Both the position numbers and the translations under genes were made by a program. Below are positions 1 to 7,402 of a stretch of 64,000 bases of DNA, piece after piece. Every line of letters begins with the position of its first letter. The first letter of the stretch is position 1. Below the pieces are notes generated by a model. The model made no database searches, had not been told where the DNA came from, and worked only from the letters and a program-made list of their open reading frames with translations. The stretch is from Streptomyces sp. 840.1 (GTDB taxonomy: Bacteria; Actinomycetota; Actinomycetes; Streptomycetales; Streptomycetaceae), in contig NZ_RJUU01000001.1 of NCBI RefSeq assembly GCF_003751445.1, forward strand, positions 4,345,001-4,409,000. The letters run 5' to 3'.

Positions 1-111
1 CGGATCGCCCGGTACCCAGTGCAGGGGCGTCCGGTCCCAGGCGAAGGAGACCCGGCGGGCCTTGAGTGCGATCCGCTCGGACGCGACCGCCGCTGGCTGC
101 GTGTTAGACAT
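1..111 (-). CDS. Metal-dependent hydrolase family protein, N-terminal fragment
   Basis: Only the first 37 codons lie in the window; the gene continues past the left edge. The start is ATG at 111. The visible residues include ALKARRVSFAW followed by TPLHWVPGDP, which resembles the N-terminus of the predicted metal-dependent hydrolases of Pfam PF10118 as I remember it. No metal ligands are visible in this part, so activity cannot be judged. The identification rests on a short stretch and is tentative. Confidence 0.5.
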   Translation of the reverse strand, partial: MSNTQPAAVASERIALKARRVSFAWDRTPLHWVPGDP

Positions 112-187
112 GTTGTCAATGTACTGAGGGGTAGGCCCGGGGAACAGGGGCCTGCGGCGAATTCCTGAGCACGCTCCCGGCCGGGTG

Positions 188-2137
188 TCACCGCAGGGCC
201 CCGACCCGACTGCCGTCTCTCAGCCGCCCGTTCAGCCGCGCCCGGTCGCCCGCGCCGGCGGGTACCGCGAGCAGCCGCCCCCGCGAGCTCCCCGTCACCC
301 CGCCCGACGTGGTGAGTGAGGCGAACTGCTCGCTGCCCGCCGCGAGCACGTACCAATGGCCGTCGCGCGACTTCCACAGCACGCCCGCCAGTACCTGCGG
401 GTCGCTCGCCCCGCAGGCGGGCGAGTCCTCGGAGCGCGCCGCGACGGCCCCCGGCGGACGGCTCCCCGGCGGCCGCGCGGACGGTGCCTGGAACTGGGCG
501 AGCACCCGGCTCCCGGCGCCCCGCCAGGTCTCCGCCCTGGTGCACAGCCACCGGGCCGAGCCGCCGCCCTCGGGCAGCGGCTGCGTCGCGTACGCCCAGG
601 AGTTCACCGAGCGCACCCCGTGCGAACGCACCGCAGGCAGCAGACACGCCGTCCGCGCCCAGCTCTCCAGCTCCGTGCGCCCCGCCACGTCGTGCGGCTC
701 CGCGGGCGGGCCCGAGGTCAGCCGGGCCGGGGCGAGTTCACCGAGATCCGTCACCAGCCGGTCGGCCGTGCCGTCGGACAGCCCGACCGCGTCCCAGGTC
801 CGGCAGCCACCCTCGGACCCGGTACCGCTCAGCGCGTCGGTCACCCCGTCCGGGGCGCGGTGCAGCGGGCGCGGCGCCCGGTCCGGGGCGAGCAGGTCCC
901 GCACCGACGCGCTCCGCACCCAGGGCGCCGTCAGATAGCGGACCCGGCCCCCGGCCCGCTCCACCACCAGGGCGCCCGCCGAGGCCGCGTCCGCCCCGTC
1001 GACCCGGGCGAAGTCGAGCGCGGCGCCCTCGGACGGGTCGGCGTTACGGGGCTCCGCGTACCGCACGACGCGCAGTCCGTCGTAGAACAGCACCACCGCC
1101 GACGCGCCCACCTCGCCCGCGTACAGCAGCTGCGGGGCTCCCATCGGGGGGCCCATGGGCGTGCGGGGCGTCGCCGACGTCCGTACCCCGCCGCCCGGCC
1201 GCGCCCACACCGTCAGCGCCCGCCGCAGCAGCCGGGTGTCCTCGGTGCGGTCGCCCCGGGTGGGCCACGCGGTGAAGTCGGTACGCGGCGAGCGGCGCCA
1301 GAACGTGGCCGGCACCATCCGCAGCGCTCCCGGGTCCAGGGCCTCCTCGGCGGCCGGGTTGCGCGCGTACGGGGGCGCGGCCGGCCCTTCGCGCCCCCAG
1401 CCGCCGCCCGGCAGCCCCAGCAGCGTCCCGCACACCGCGGCCGCCGCGGCGGCGGCCAGCGCGGCGCGCGCGTATCTGCGGCGGCGCGGCAGGTCCGGCG
1501 GCCTGGCCTGCAGGGAGCACGGATCGAACTCCGGCGAGGCCAGCAGCGCGTGGGGCGCCGCCACCCCGTCCGCCTCCCGCAGGGCCGCGTGCGGATCGGC
1601 CACCCCCGCGGCGGCCAGCTCGCGGCGGACCTCGCAGTCCGTGAGCGACTCCAGGCCGCGCAGGACGAACGCGGCGCGCGCCGGTCCGCCGGCCGCCGAG
1701 AGCCGCTGCTCCAGGGCGAGTTCGTCCGCGCCGCCGGAGTGCGGGAACAGCCGCAGCCCCCAGACCAGCGGCAGGGCGGACGGCAGCCGCACCCGGCCCG
1801 GCCACCACCGCCGCCGCAGCGGCAGCCCCGCCGTCAGGGCGCCGCGCAGCACCTGGCGCCTGACGTACGCGTATCCGGGGCCTCCCGCCGCCGCACGGCC
1901 GGGGCGGCGCGGCAGCGGGAGGCCCGGACCGTCCGCCGGACAGGCCCGGCGCGCGGCCTGCAGCGAGCGCTGGGCCAGGGCGTGCGAGGCCAGCACGCGC
2001 CGGGAGCGGCTCAGTGTGGGCGGCAGGACGAGATAGCCGAGCCGGACCAGTCGCGGGTAGTGCTCGACGAGCGAGGCCTCGGCCTGCTCCGCGTCGACCG
2101 GGGCGGCGGCTGGCGGTACCTCTGGCAGTGGGCGCAC
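188..2137 (-). CDS. Large one-pass membrane protein with sigma-factor-like N-terminal region
   Basis: A 649-residue protein read from a GTG start. The cytoplasmic N-terminal part (about 1-215) has a stretch starting SLVEHYPRLVRLGYLVLPP and a later RAAFVLRGLESLTDCEV segment. The latter recalls the region of sigma-70 factors that precedes the helix-turn-helix. A single hydrophobic segment at about 222-245, directly after an RRRRY motif, should be a membrane anchor with the C-terminal 400 residues outside. That outer part is rich in Pro, Gly and Ala and shows no recognised catalytic motif. The layout suggests a membrane-tethered regulator or surface protein, but I do not recognise a characterised family. 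A weak ribosome site leaves the exact start uncertain. Confidence 0.6.
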   Translation of the reverse strand: MRPLPEVPPAAAPVDAEQAEASLVEHYPRLVRLGYLVLPPTLSRSRRVLASHALAQRSLQAARRACPADGPGLPLPRRPGRAAAGGPGYAYVRRQVLRGALTAGLPLRRRWWPGRVRLPSALPLVWGLRLFPHSGGADELALEQRLSAAGGPARAAFVLRGLESLTDCEVRRELAAAGVADPHAALREADGVAAPHALLASPEFDPCSLQARPPDLPRRRRYARAALAAAAAAAVCGTLLGLPGGGWGREGPAAPPYARNPAAEEALDPGALRMVPATFWRRSPRTDFTAWPTRGDRTEDTRLLRRALTVWARPGGGVRTSATPRTPMGPPMGAPQLLYAGEVGASAVVLFYDGLRVVRYAEPRNADPSEGAALDFARVDGADAASAGALVVERAGGRVRYLTAPWVRSASVRDLLAPDRAPRPLHRAPDGVTDALSGTGSEGGCRTWDAVGLSDGTADRLVTDLGELAPARLTSGPPAEPHDVAGRTELESWARTACLLPAVRSHGVRSVNSWAYATQPLPEGGGSARWLCTRAETWRGAGSRVLAQFQAPSARPPGSRPPGAVAARSEDSPACGASDPQVLAGVLWKSRDGHWYVLAAGSEQFASLTTSGGVTGSSRGRLLAVPAGAGDRARLNGRLRDGSRVGALR

Positions 2138-2213
2138 ATTCAGCTGAACGAGCGAATCGTGCGATGGTCACCCCGGGCCGTGTGTCCCCGGGATGCCGTG
2201 CCGGGCCCAAGGC

Positions 2214-2795
2214 TCAGGCGAAACGGGCCAGTTGGGGATCGATCGGGGCCGCCGTCATCCGGTTGGCCAGAGTCGACATCGTGTAGGCGCCGATCCCCAG
2301 GACCACTTCCAGCGCGTTGCGCGCGGTGTAGCCGCGGTCCAGGAACGACTGGAGCGTGGCGTCGTCCACCGCGCCGCTCGCCTCGATCACGGCGATGGTG
2401 AACCGCCTCATGGCCTCCAGTCGTTCGTCGGGGAGCGGCAGGGGGCTCTCGCCGCGCAGGGCGGCGATGAGTCCGCCGTCCGCCGCGAGGGCGGTGAGCT
2501 TCGCGGTGTGCATCGCCACGCAGAGGTGACAGCCGTTGCGGGAGGCCATGGTCATGATCAGGACCTCCCGGGAGAGCTGGTCCAGGGTGGTGGACTCGAA
2601 GAGCGCGCTCGTCCTCAGGAAGCCGTTGAGCAGCTCGGGCGACGAGGCGAGCCGGGCGACGGCGGCGGGCAGGTGGCCCTGCTTCGCCGTCACCGCCGCC
2701 ATCGCGGCGCGGGAGGCGGCGGGAGCGGATTCGGGCGAGTGGTCGGGGAAGTGGCAGGCGATGTGCCCGGGGGACGGGGACAGGGGTGTGGACAT
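2214..2795 (-). CDS. Carboxymuconolactone decarboxylase / AhpD-like protein
   Basis: This 193-residue protein has the AhpD core: a helical segment followed by NGCHLCVAMH at about residues 92-101. The CxxC pair and downstream His form the thiol redox centre of alkylhydroperoxidase-like proteins. A likely role is reduction of peroxides or a related electrophile in the cytoplasm. The ATG start has an AGAGG ribosome site six bases upstream. The gene is divergent from a MarR regulator, with a perfect inverted repeat between them, so oxidant- or ligand-responsive repression by that regulator is plausible. The family also contains true decarboxylases and proteins of unknown substrate, so only the fold and redox motif are firm. 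Confidence 0.85.
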   Translation of the reverse strand: MSTPLSPSPGHIACHFPDHSPESAPAASRAAMAAVTAKQGHLPAAVARLASSPELLNGFLRTSALFESTTLDQLSREVLIMTMASRNGCHLCVAMHTAKLTALAADGGLIAALRGESPLPLPDERLEAMRRFTIAVIEASGAVDDATLQSFLDRGYTARNALEVVLGIGAYTMSTLANRMTAAPIDPQLARFA

Positions 2796-2831
2796 GGCGG
2801 ACCTCTCGTCTCAGCGTGAACGCGACGACGT

Positions 2832-2879
2832 AAACTCGACAACGTGATTGACGAAAAGGTAAATCAGGTTGTCGAGTTT
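2832..2879. promoter_or_regulatory. Perfect 12-bp inverted repeat, probable MarR operator
   Basis: AAACTCGACAAC (2832-2843) is repeated exactly as GTTGTCGAGTTT (2868-2879), 24 bp apart, in the short space between the divergent AhpD-like and MarR genes. The right arm covers the start of the MarR gene, so binding would block both genes. MarR proteins commonly bind such dyads between themselves and a divergent target. The assignment is inferred from symmetry and position. Confidence 0.65.
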
Positions 2880-3378
2880 CGCAATGGCTGAGCGGGCGGG
2901 GGATGCCGCTTCGAGCGGTGGTGGCGCGGGATTCGAGCTGCCGCTGCTGCTGTTCGCCGGCTTCCGGTCGATCATCGACGAGATGCACCGCGAGCTCGCC
3001 GTGCAGGGCCACCCCGAGGTGCGGCCCGCGTACGGGTACGCGCTCCAGGCGGTGGGCCTCGACGGGGCGACCGCGAGTGAGCTCGGCCGGCGGCTCGGGG
3101 TCTCCAAGCAGGCCGCGGGCAAGACCGTCGAGCGGCTCGAAGGGCTCGGCTACGTCGAGCGCGCCGACGATCCGCAGGACGGCCGCCGCAAACTGGTCCG
3201 GCTCTCCCCGCGCGGGATCGACGTACTGGCACGCTCGGCGGCGGGCTTCGACCGGGTGCGCGCGCAGTGGGTCCGGGTGCTCGGCGCCGAACGGGTCGCG
3301 GCCCTGGAGTCCGACCTGCGCACCATGGCCGCGGCGGACGCCTTCCGGCTCGACGCGTCGAGCTGGTTCAACGGCTGA
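2869..3378 (+). CDS. MarR-family transcriptional regulator
   Basis: A 169-residue protein with the MarR winged-helix core at about residues 50-125. A recognition helix SELGRRLGVSKQAAGKTVE is followed by a wing containing ADDPQDGRRKLVRLSPRG. It probably acts as a dimeric repressor of itself and of the divergent AhpD-like gene through the flanking inverted repeat. Two starts are possible: TTG at 2869, with GAAAAGG nine bases upstream, and ATG at 2884, with no obvious ribosome site. I chose the TTG. The right arm of the putative operator overlaps it. Confidence 0.88.
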   Translation: MSSFAMAERAGDAASSGGGAGFELPLLLFAGFRSIIDEMHRELAVQGHPEVRPAYGYALQAVGLDGATASELGRRLGVSKQAAGKTVERLEGLGYVERADDPQDGRRKLVRLSPRGIDVLARSAAGFDRVRAQWVRVLGAERVAALESDLRTMAAADAFRLDASSWFNG

Positions 3379-3511
3379 CGGGGCCGAGGGCGGCGGCGTG
3401 GAGGTGGGTCCGGACTTGGACTTTGCACACGAGAGATAGGACGTATCTGGTGGGCACCCTTCCCGCAGGCCACTCCGTGCGGCAGCATGCACGCGTCGGT
3501 ACCCAAGAGAT

Positions 3512-3529
3512 CCGACCACTCGTGGTCGG
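3512..3529. promoter_or_regulatory. Dyad CCGACCAC-TC-GTGGTCGG upstream of the fucosidase
   Basis: An exact 8-bp inverted repeat with a 2-bp centre sits just before the GGGAGGG ribosome site of the fucosidase gene. Position and symmetry suggest an operator for a sugar-responsive repressor or a 5' UTR hairpin. No cognate regulator lies beside it. Confidence 0.4.
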
Positions 3530-3544
3530 GAATGGGAGGGAACC

Positions 3545-5194
3545 ATGGCACGACGCACCCATGTGCTCAGCGCGCTCGCACTGGCGGCCGCCGCCGCGCT
3601 CATCCCCGTGACTGCCACGGCGCAGCAGCCCGCGCACCCCGCCAAGCCCTGCGGCGCACCCGTTCGGCCCGCGTCGCAGATGACGGTCGAGGCATGCGAC
3701 AGCCCCGCCCGGATCATCGAGAAGGCGGCGAACACCGTCCCCACTCCGGGCCAGCTGGCCTGGCAGCAGCGAGAGGTCACCGCCTTCACGCACTTCGGGA
3801 TGAACACCTTCACCGGCCGTGAATGGGGCTCCGGCACCGAGGACGAGAAGCTGTTCGCGCCCAGGAGCATCGACGCCGACCAGTGGATGCGGGCCTACAA
3901 GGCCGCCGGCGCCGAACAGGTCATGCTCACCGTCAAGCACCACGACGGCTTCGTCCTCTACCCGAGCCGCTACACCGACCACTCGGTCGCCCTCAGCCCC
4001 GGCAGCCCCGACGTCGTCGCCCGCTACGTGAAGGCCGCCCGCAAGGCCGGCCTGAAGGTCGGCCTCTACCTCTCGCCCTCCGACGGCGCGGAACTCCCGC
4101 ACGCCTGGCACGCCGAGTGGGTCGAGAAGATCCGGGCCAAGCAGGCCGACGGCGAAGCGCTCAGCCTGCCCGAGAAGATGGCCCTGGAGGACGGCGACCG
4201 CGCCCCCGCCGGACAGGGCCGCTTCGGCAACGGCAGCGCCGTCACCGAGCGCACCATCCCCACCCTCGTCCCCGGCGACGACCGGGCGGCCCGGGTGAAG
4301 AGCGGCAAGCTGCCCACCTTCAGGGTGAAGGCCGACGACTACGACGCGTACTACCTCAACCAGCTCTACGAGATCTTCACCCAGTACGGCCCGGTCGAGG
4401 AACTCTGGCTGGACGGCGCCAACCCCTGGTCCGGCTCCGGGATCACCCAGAAGTACGACGTCAGGCAGTGGTTCGACATGGTCAGGGCACTGTCGCCGAA
4501 CACCGTCGTCTTCCAGGGCCCGCAGGGCGTCCGCTGGGTCGGCAACGAGTCCGGCGTCGCCCGCGAGACCGAGTGGAGCGTCACCCCGCACACCACCGAC
4601 CCGTGGACGGGTCTCGGTAGCCTCCCCAACGACTCCACCGACCCCGACATCGGTTCCAGGGACCGCCTCCTGGCGCCCGGGGTCAACTACCTCCAGTGGT
4701 ACCCGGCCGAGGCCGACGTCTCCAACCGCCCCGGCTGGTTCTACCACCCCGACGAAAAGCCCAAGAGCCCGGCGCAGTTGATGGACCTGTACGAGAAGAG
4801 CGTCGGCCGCAACGCCTCGCTGCTGCTCAACGTCCCGCCCGCGCCGGACGGCCGGATCGCCGACGCGGACGTCGCGTCCCTGACCGCCTACGGCGCCGAC
4901 GTGCGCCGGATCTACGGCACCGACGTACGCGAGCAGGGACCCGGCCCGTACACCTTCGACCGGGTTGCCGTCCGGGAGGACATCCGGCACGGGCAGCGGG
5001 TGGAGAAGTTCGCCGTGGAGGCCCGGATCGACGGCGCGTGGCAGCGGATCGCGCAGGGCACCACCATCGGCCACGAGCGGATCCTGCCGCTGCCCTCGGC
5101 CGTCACCGCGTCCGCCGTCCGGGTCGAGGTGCTGGAGTCCAGGGCGAAGCCGCACCTGGGCGCCACGACCCTGCACCTCGCAGCCGCGCGCTAG
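3545..5194 (+). CDS. Secreted alpha-L-fucosidase, glycoside hydrolase family 29
   Basis: A 549-residue exported enzyme that should release alpha-linked L-fucose from glycans. A Sec signal peptide (RR, hydrophobic core, ATAQQ cleavage region) covers about residues 1-28. The GH29 barrel follows, with FTHFGMNTFTGREW, VMLTVKHHDGFVLYPS and the nucleophile region EELWLDGANPW near residue 285, whose Asp is the expected catalytic nucleophile. A smaller beta-rich C-terminal domain follows, which is usual for the family. The start has a GGGAGGG ribosome site. The gene stands alone between a MarR gene and a convergent two-component system, behind a possible operator dyad. Confidence 0.9.
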   Translation: MARRTHVLSALALAAAAALIPVTATAQQPAHPAKPCGAPVRPASQMTVEACDSPARIIEKAANTVPTPGQLAWQQREVTAFTHFGMNTFTGREWGSGTEDEKLFAPRSIDADQWMRAYKAAGAEQVMLTVKHHDGFVLYPSRYTDHSVALSPGSPDVVARYVKAARKAGLKVGLYLSPSDGAELPHAWHAEWVEKIRAKQADGEALSLPEKMALEDGDRAPAGQGRFGNGSAVTERTIPTLVPGDDRAARVKSGKLPTFRVKADDYDAYYLNQLYEIFTQYGPVEELWLDGANPWSGSGITQKYDVRQWFDMVRALSPNTVVFQGPQGVRWVGNESGVARETEWSVTPHTTDPWTGLGSLPNDSTDPDIGSRDRLLAPGVNYLQWYPAEADVSNRPGWFYHPDEKPKSPAQLMDLYEKSVGRNASLLLNVPPAPDGRIADADVASLTAYGADVRRIYGTDVREQGPGPYTFDRVAVREDIRHGQRVEKFAVEARIDGAWQRIAQGTTIGHERILPLPSAVTASAVRVEVLESRAKPHLGATTLHLAAAR

Positions 5195-5258
5195 GGTCTT
5201 TCGTTTTGGATCAGGCCGGACACCGCGAGTCCGGCATGATCCGAACGAGAGGCCCTAA
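5192..5258. terminator. Long imperfect inverted repeat between convergent genes
   Basis: A stem of roughly 28 bp with a few mismatches runs from GGGTCTTTCGTTTTGGATC to its partner GATCCGAACGAGAGGCCC, with a short CACCGCGAG centre. It contains the stop codons of both the fucosidase and the convergent response regulator, so it can terminate both. The near-symmetrical, relatively AT-rich sequence differs from the GC-only hairpins elsewhere in the window and may belong to a dispersed intergenic repeat. Confidence 0.75.
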
Positions 5259-5902
5259 CCGCGGTCCAGATAGGCCAGTACCGCCAGAACGCGGCGGTTG
5301 TCGTCGTCGGAGGGCGGCAGGCCGAGCTTCCCGAAGATGTTCGAGGTGTGCTTGGCCACCGCCCGCTCCGTGATCACCATGTGCGCGGCGATCGCCGCGT
5401 TCGAACGGCCCTGCGCCATCTGCTCCATGACCTCCTTCTCGCGCGGTGTCAGCCCGCCCATCGGCTTGTCCTGCGAGCGCCGCGACAGCAGCTGCGAGAT
5501 CACCTGCGGGTCCATCGCGGTGCCGCCCGAGGCGACCCGGCGGACCGCGTCGATGAACTGTTCGGCGTCGAAGACCCGGTCCTTGAGCAGATAGCCGATG
5601 GCGCCGTTGCCGTCCGCCAGCAGTTCACGCGCGTACAACTGCTCGACGTGCTGGGAGAGTACGAGCACCGGCAGCCCGGGTCTGGCCCGCCGGGCGGCAA
5701 GCGCGCACTGCAGCCCCTCGTCCGTGTGGGACGGCGGAAGCCGGACGTCGACCACGGCGACGTCCGGCTTCAACTCGGCAAGGGCTCTGGTCAGTTCGGG
5801 CCCCGTCTCGACGGCGGCCGCGATCTCGAAGTCGTACGCCTCCAGCATGCGCACCAGGCCGTCGCGCAGCAGGAAGAGATCTTCGGCTAGGACAACTCGC
5901 AA
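5255..5902 (-). CDS. NarL/LuxR-family response regulator
   Basis: A 215-residue regulator. The receiver domain (about 1-120) has the acidic pair AED near residue 7, the phospho-acceptor Asp in VAVVDVRLPP near residue 52 and the Lys in YLLKDR near residue 106. The C-terminal LuxR-type helix-turn-helix begins LTPREKEVMEQMAQGRSNAA. The start appears to be TTG at 5902, with GGAG eight bases upstream, inside the 3' end of the kinase gene; a 16-bp overlap couples the two. Together they form a DesKR/NarXL-like system that probably controls the divergent MMPL transporter. Confidence 0.92.
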   Translation of the reverse strand: MRVVLAEDLFLLRDGLVRMLEAYDFEIAAAVETGPELTRALAELKPDVAVVDVRLPPSHTDEGLQCALAARRARPGLPVLVLSQHVEQLYARELLADGNGAIGYLLKDRVFDAEQFIDAVRRVASGGTAMDPQVISQLLSRRSQDKPMGGLTPREKEVMEQMAQGRSNAAIAAHMVITERAVAKHTSNIFGKLGLPPSDDDNRRVLAVLAYLDRG

Positions 5903-7155
5903 GGGATCTCCATGGTCACCATGGTGGGACCGCCCGCGGGGCTGCTGACGGCCATGATGCCGTCGAATGTACCGAGTCGGCGTTCGACTCCGCTCAGGCC
6001 CGAGCCCGAACCGGCGCTCGCACCGCCCTTGCCGTTGTCCGTCACGGAGATCCGCAGCATGTGGTCGCCATGGTGCAGGTCCACCCAGATCCGGTCCGCG
6101 CCCGAGTGCTTCGCCGCGTTCGTCAGGATCTCGCTGACCGCGAAGTACGCGGCCGACTCGACCGGCGCCTCGGCCCGGCCGCTCAGCTCCACCTCGACCT
6201 CGGTCCCGATCGGCATCCGCAGGGCCAGTGCCTTGACCGCGTCCCCCAGCCCGCGCTCGGCCAGCACCGGCGGGTGGATGCCACGCACCAGGTCGCGCAG
6301 CTCCGTGAGCGCCTCCGCGGACGACGCGCGGGCCATCGCCAGGAGCTTCTTCGCCTGCGCCGGGTCCTTCTCGACGAGCGCCTCGATGGTGCCCAGGTTC
6401 ATGCCCATGGCGACCAGCCGGGCCTGCGCACCGTCGTGCAGATCCCGCTCGATGCGCCGCAGCTCCGTGGCGGCGGTGTCGACCGCCTCGTGCCGGGTCT
6501 CGGTCAGCCGGTCGATGCGCAGCGCCAGCTCCTGCTCATGGGTGGGGGCCAGCACCGAGCGCGCGATCACGAAGTGCGCGTGCAGGAGCCGCTCGCTCAG
6601 CAGCACCCCGGCCGCGAAGAGGACCACCCCGAGCGCGGCGGCGGCCAGCGCCGTGGCCTGGCTGTCGACCGGGACGAACCCGTACCAGTACCGGTCGTCC
6701 GTGAAGACCCGCCACAGCCCCGCCGCCAGGACGAACCCCTCCAGCGGGTAGATCATCAGCGCCGCCGCCATGATCGACACCACGTAGCCGGCCGTCATGT
6801 CGACCAGCATCCACTGCATGTCCCGCCAGGTGGCCGGGTCCTTCAGCATCAGCGTGGTCCGCTCCACCTGCCCGGTGAACCCGCTGCGGACGTCCTTCGG
6901 GAGCGGCCGGTAGGGGACCGGGATCCGGACGTCGGACCAGGTGATCGCCAGCAGCCGTCGCTGGTTGGCGTGCTTGCGGACCGCCGTCAGTACGTAGGGG
7001 GTGGTCACCAGGCCGATGCCCAGCGGGATGAGAGCGATCGAGACCACCGCCAGCACGAACAGCGTGACCGACCCCACGATTGACGCGAACGAGAGCACCA
7101 GCCCGCGCCCAGCGGCCAGCAGTGCGGCTCTCGTCCGTCCGTGCGGCGTGTTCAT
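5887..7155 (-). CDS. Membrane sensor histidine kinase, HisKA_3 type
   Basis: A 422-residue kinase with four to five hydrophobic segments in the first 210 residues. A coiled region and the dimerisation/phospho-acceptor motif RRIERDLHDGAQARLVAMG follow, whose His is the phosphorylation site. An HATPase domain has LTNAAKHSGA (N box) and VTDNGKGGASAGSGSGLSG (G1/G2 boxes). The ATG at 7155 has GAGGGA six to seven bases upstream; a longer in-frame start at 7248 has no comparable site. It should phosphorylate the overlapping NarL-type regulator. The signal is unknown, though divergence from an MMPL exporter suggests membrane or lipid stress. Confidence 0.92.
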   Translation of the reverse strand: MNTPHGRTRAALLAAGRGLVLSFASIVGSVTLFVLAVVSIALIPLGIGLVTTPYVLTAVRKHANQRRLLAITWSDVRIPVPYRPLPKDVRSGFTGQVERTTLMLKDPATWRDMQWMLVDMTAGYVVSIMAAALMIYPLEGFVLAAGLWRVFTDDRYWYGFVPVDSQATALAAAALGVVLFAAGVLLSERLLHAHFVIARSVLAPTHEQELALRIDRLTETRHEAVDTAATELRRIERDLHDGAQARLVAMGMNLGTIEALVEKDPAQAKKLLAMARASSAEALTELRDLVRGIHPPVLAERGLGDAVKALALRMPIGTEVEVELSGRAEAPVESAAYFAVSEILTNAAKHSGADRIWVDLHHGDHMLRISVTDNGKGGASAGSGSGLSGVERRLGTFDGIMAVSSPAGGPTMVTMEIPCELS

Positions 7156-7402
7156 ATCGGTCCCTCTTCCCTCGCCGGCACCCGTGGCAGCCCCGGTCCG
7201 CACACAGTCTGACGCCTCGGCCGGCCGCGACGTCAGCCGTCTCGACACCCGGCGGGGGTGTACCCAGCATCACCCCCGCGACCTCGCCCTACGTCACGGG
7301 GAGTGGGTGTTCCAGCGGCTGGGGCGGCGGGCGGCGGATTCGTAGATTCGAGGTGTCTTGACCGAGGTTCTACCAACGAAGATTTCAGGGGGCGAAGACG
7401 CC

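Noticed and set aside
7156..7248. Longer N-terminus for the histidine kinase
   Set aside because: The ATG at 7155 has a good ribosome site directly before the first membrane region; the extension has neither.
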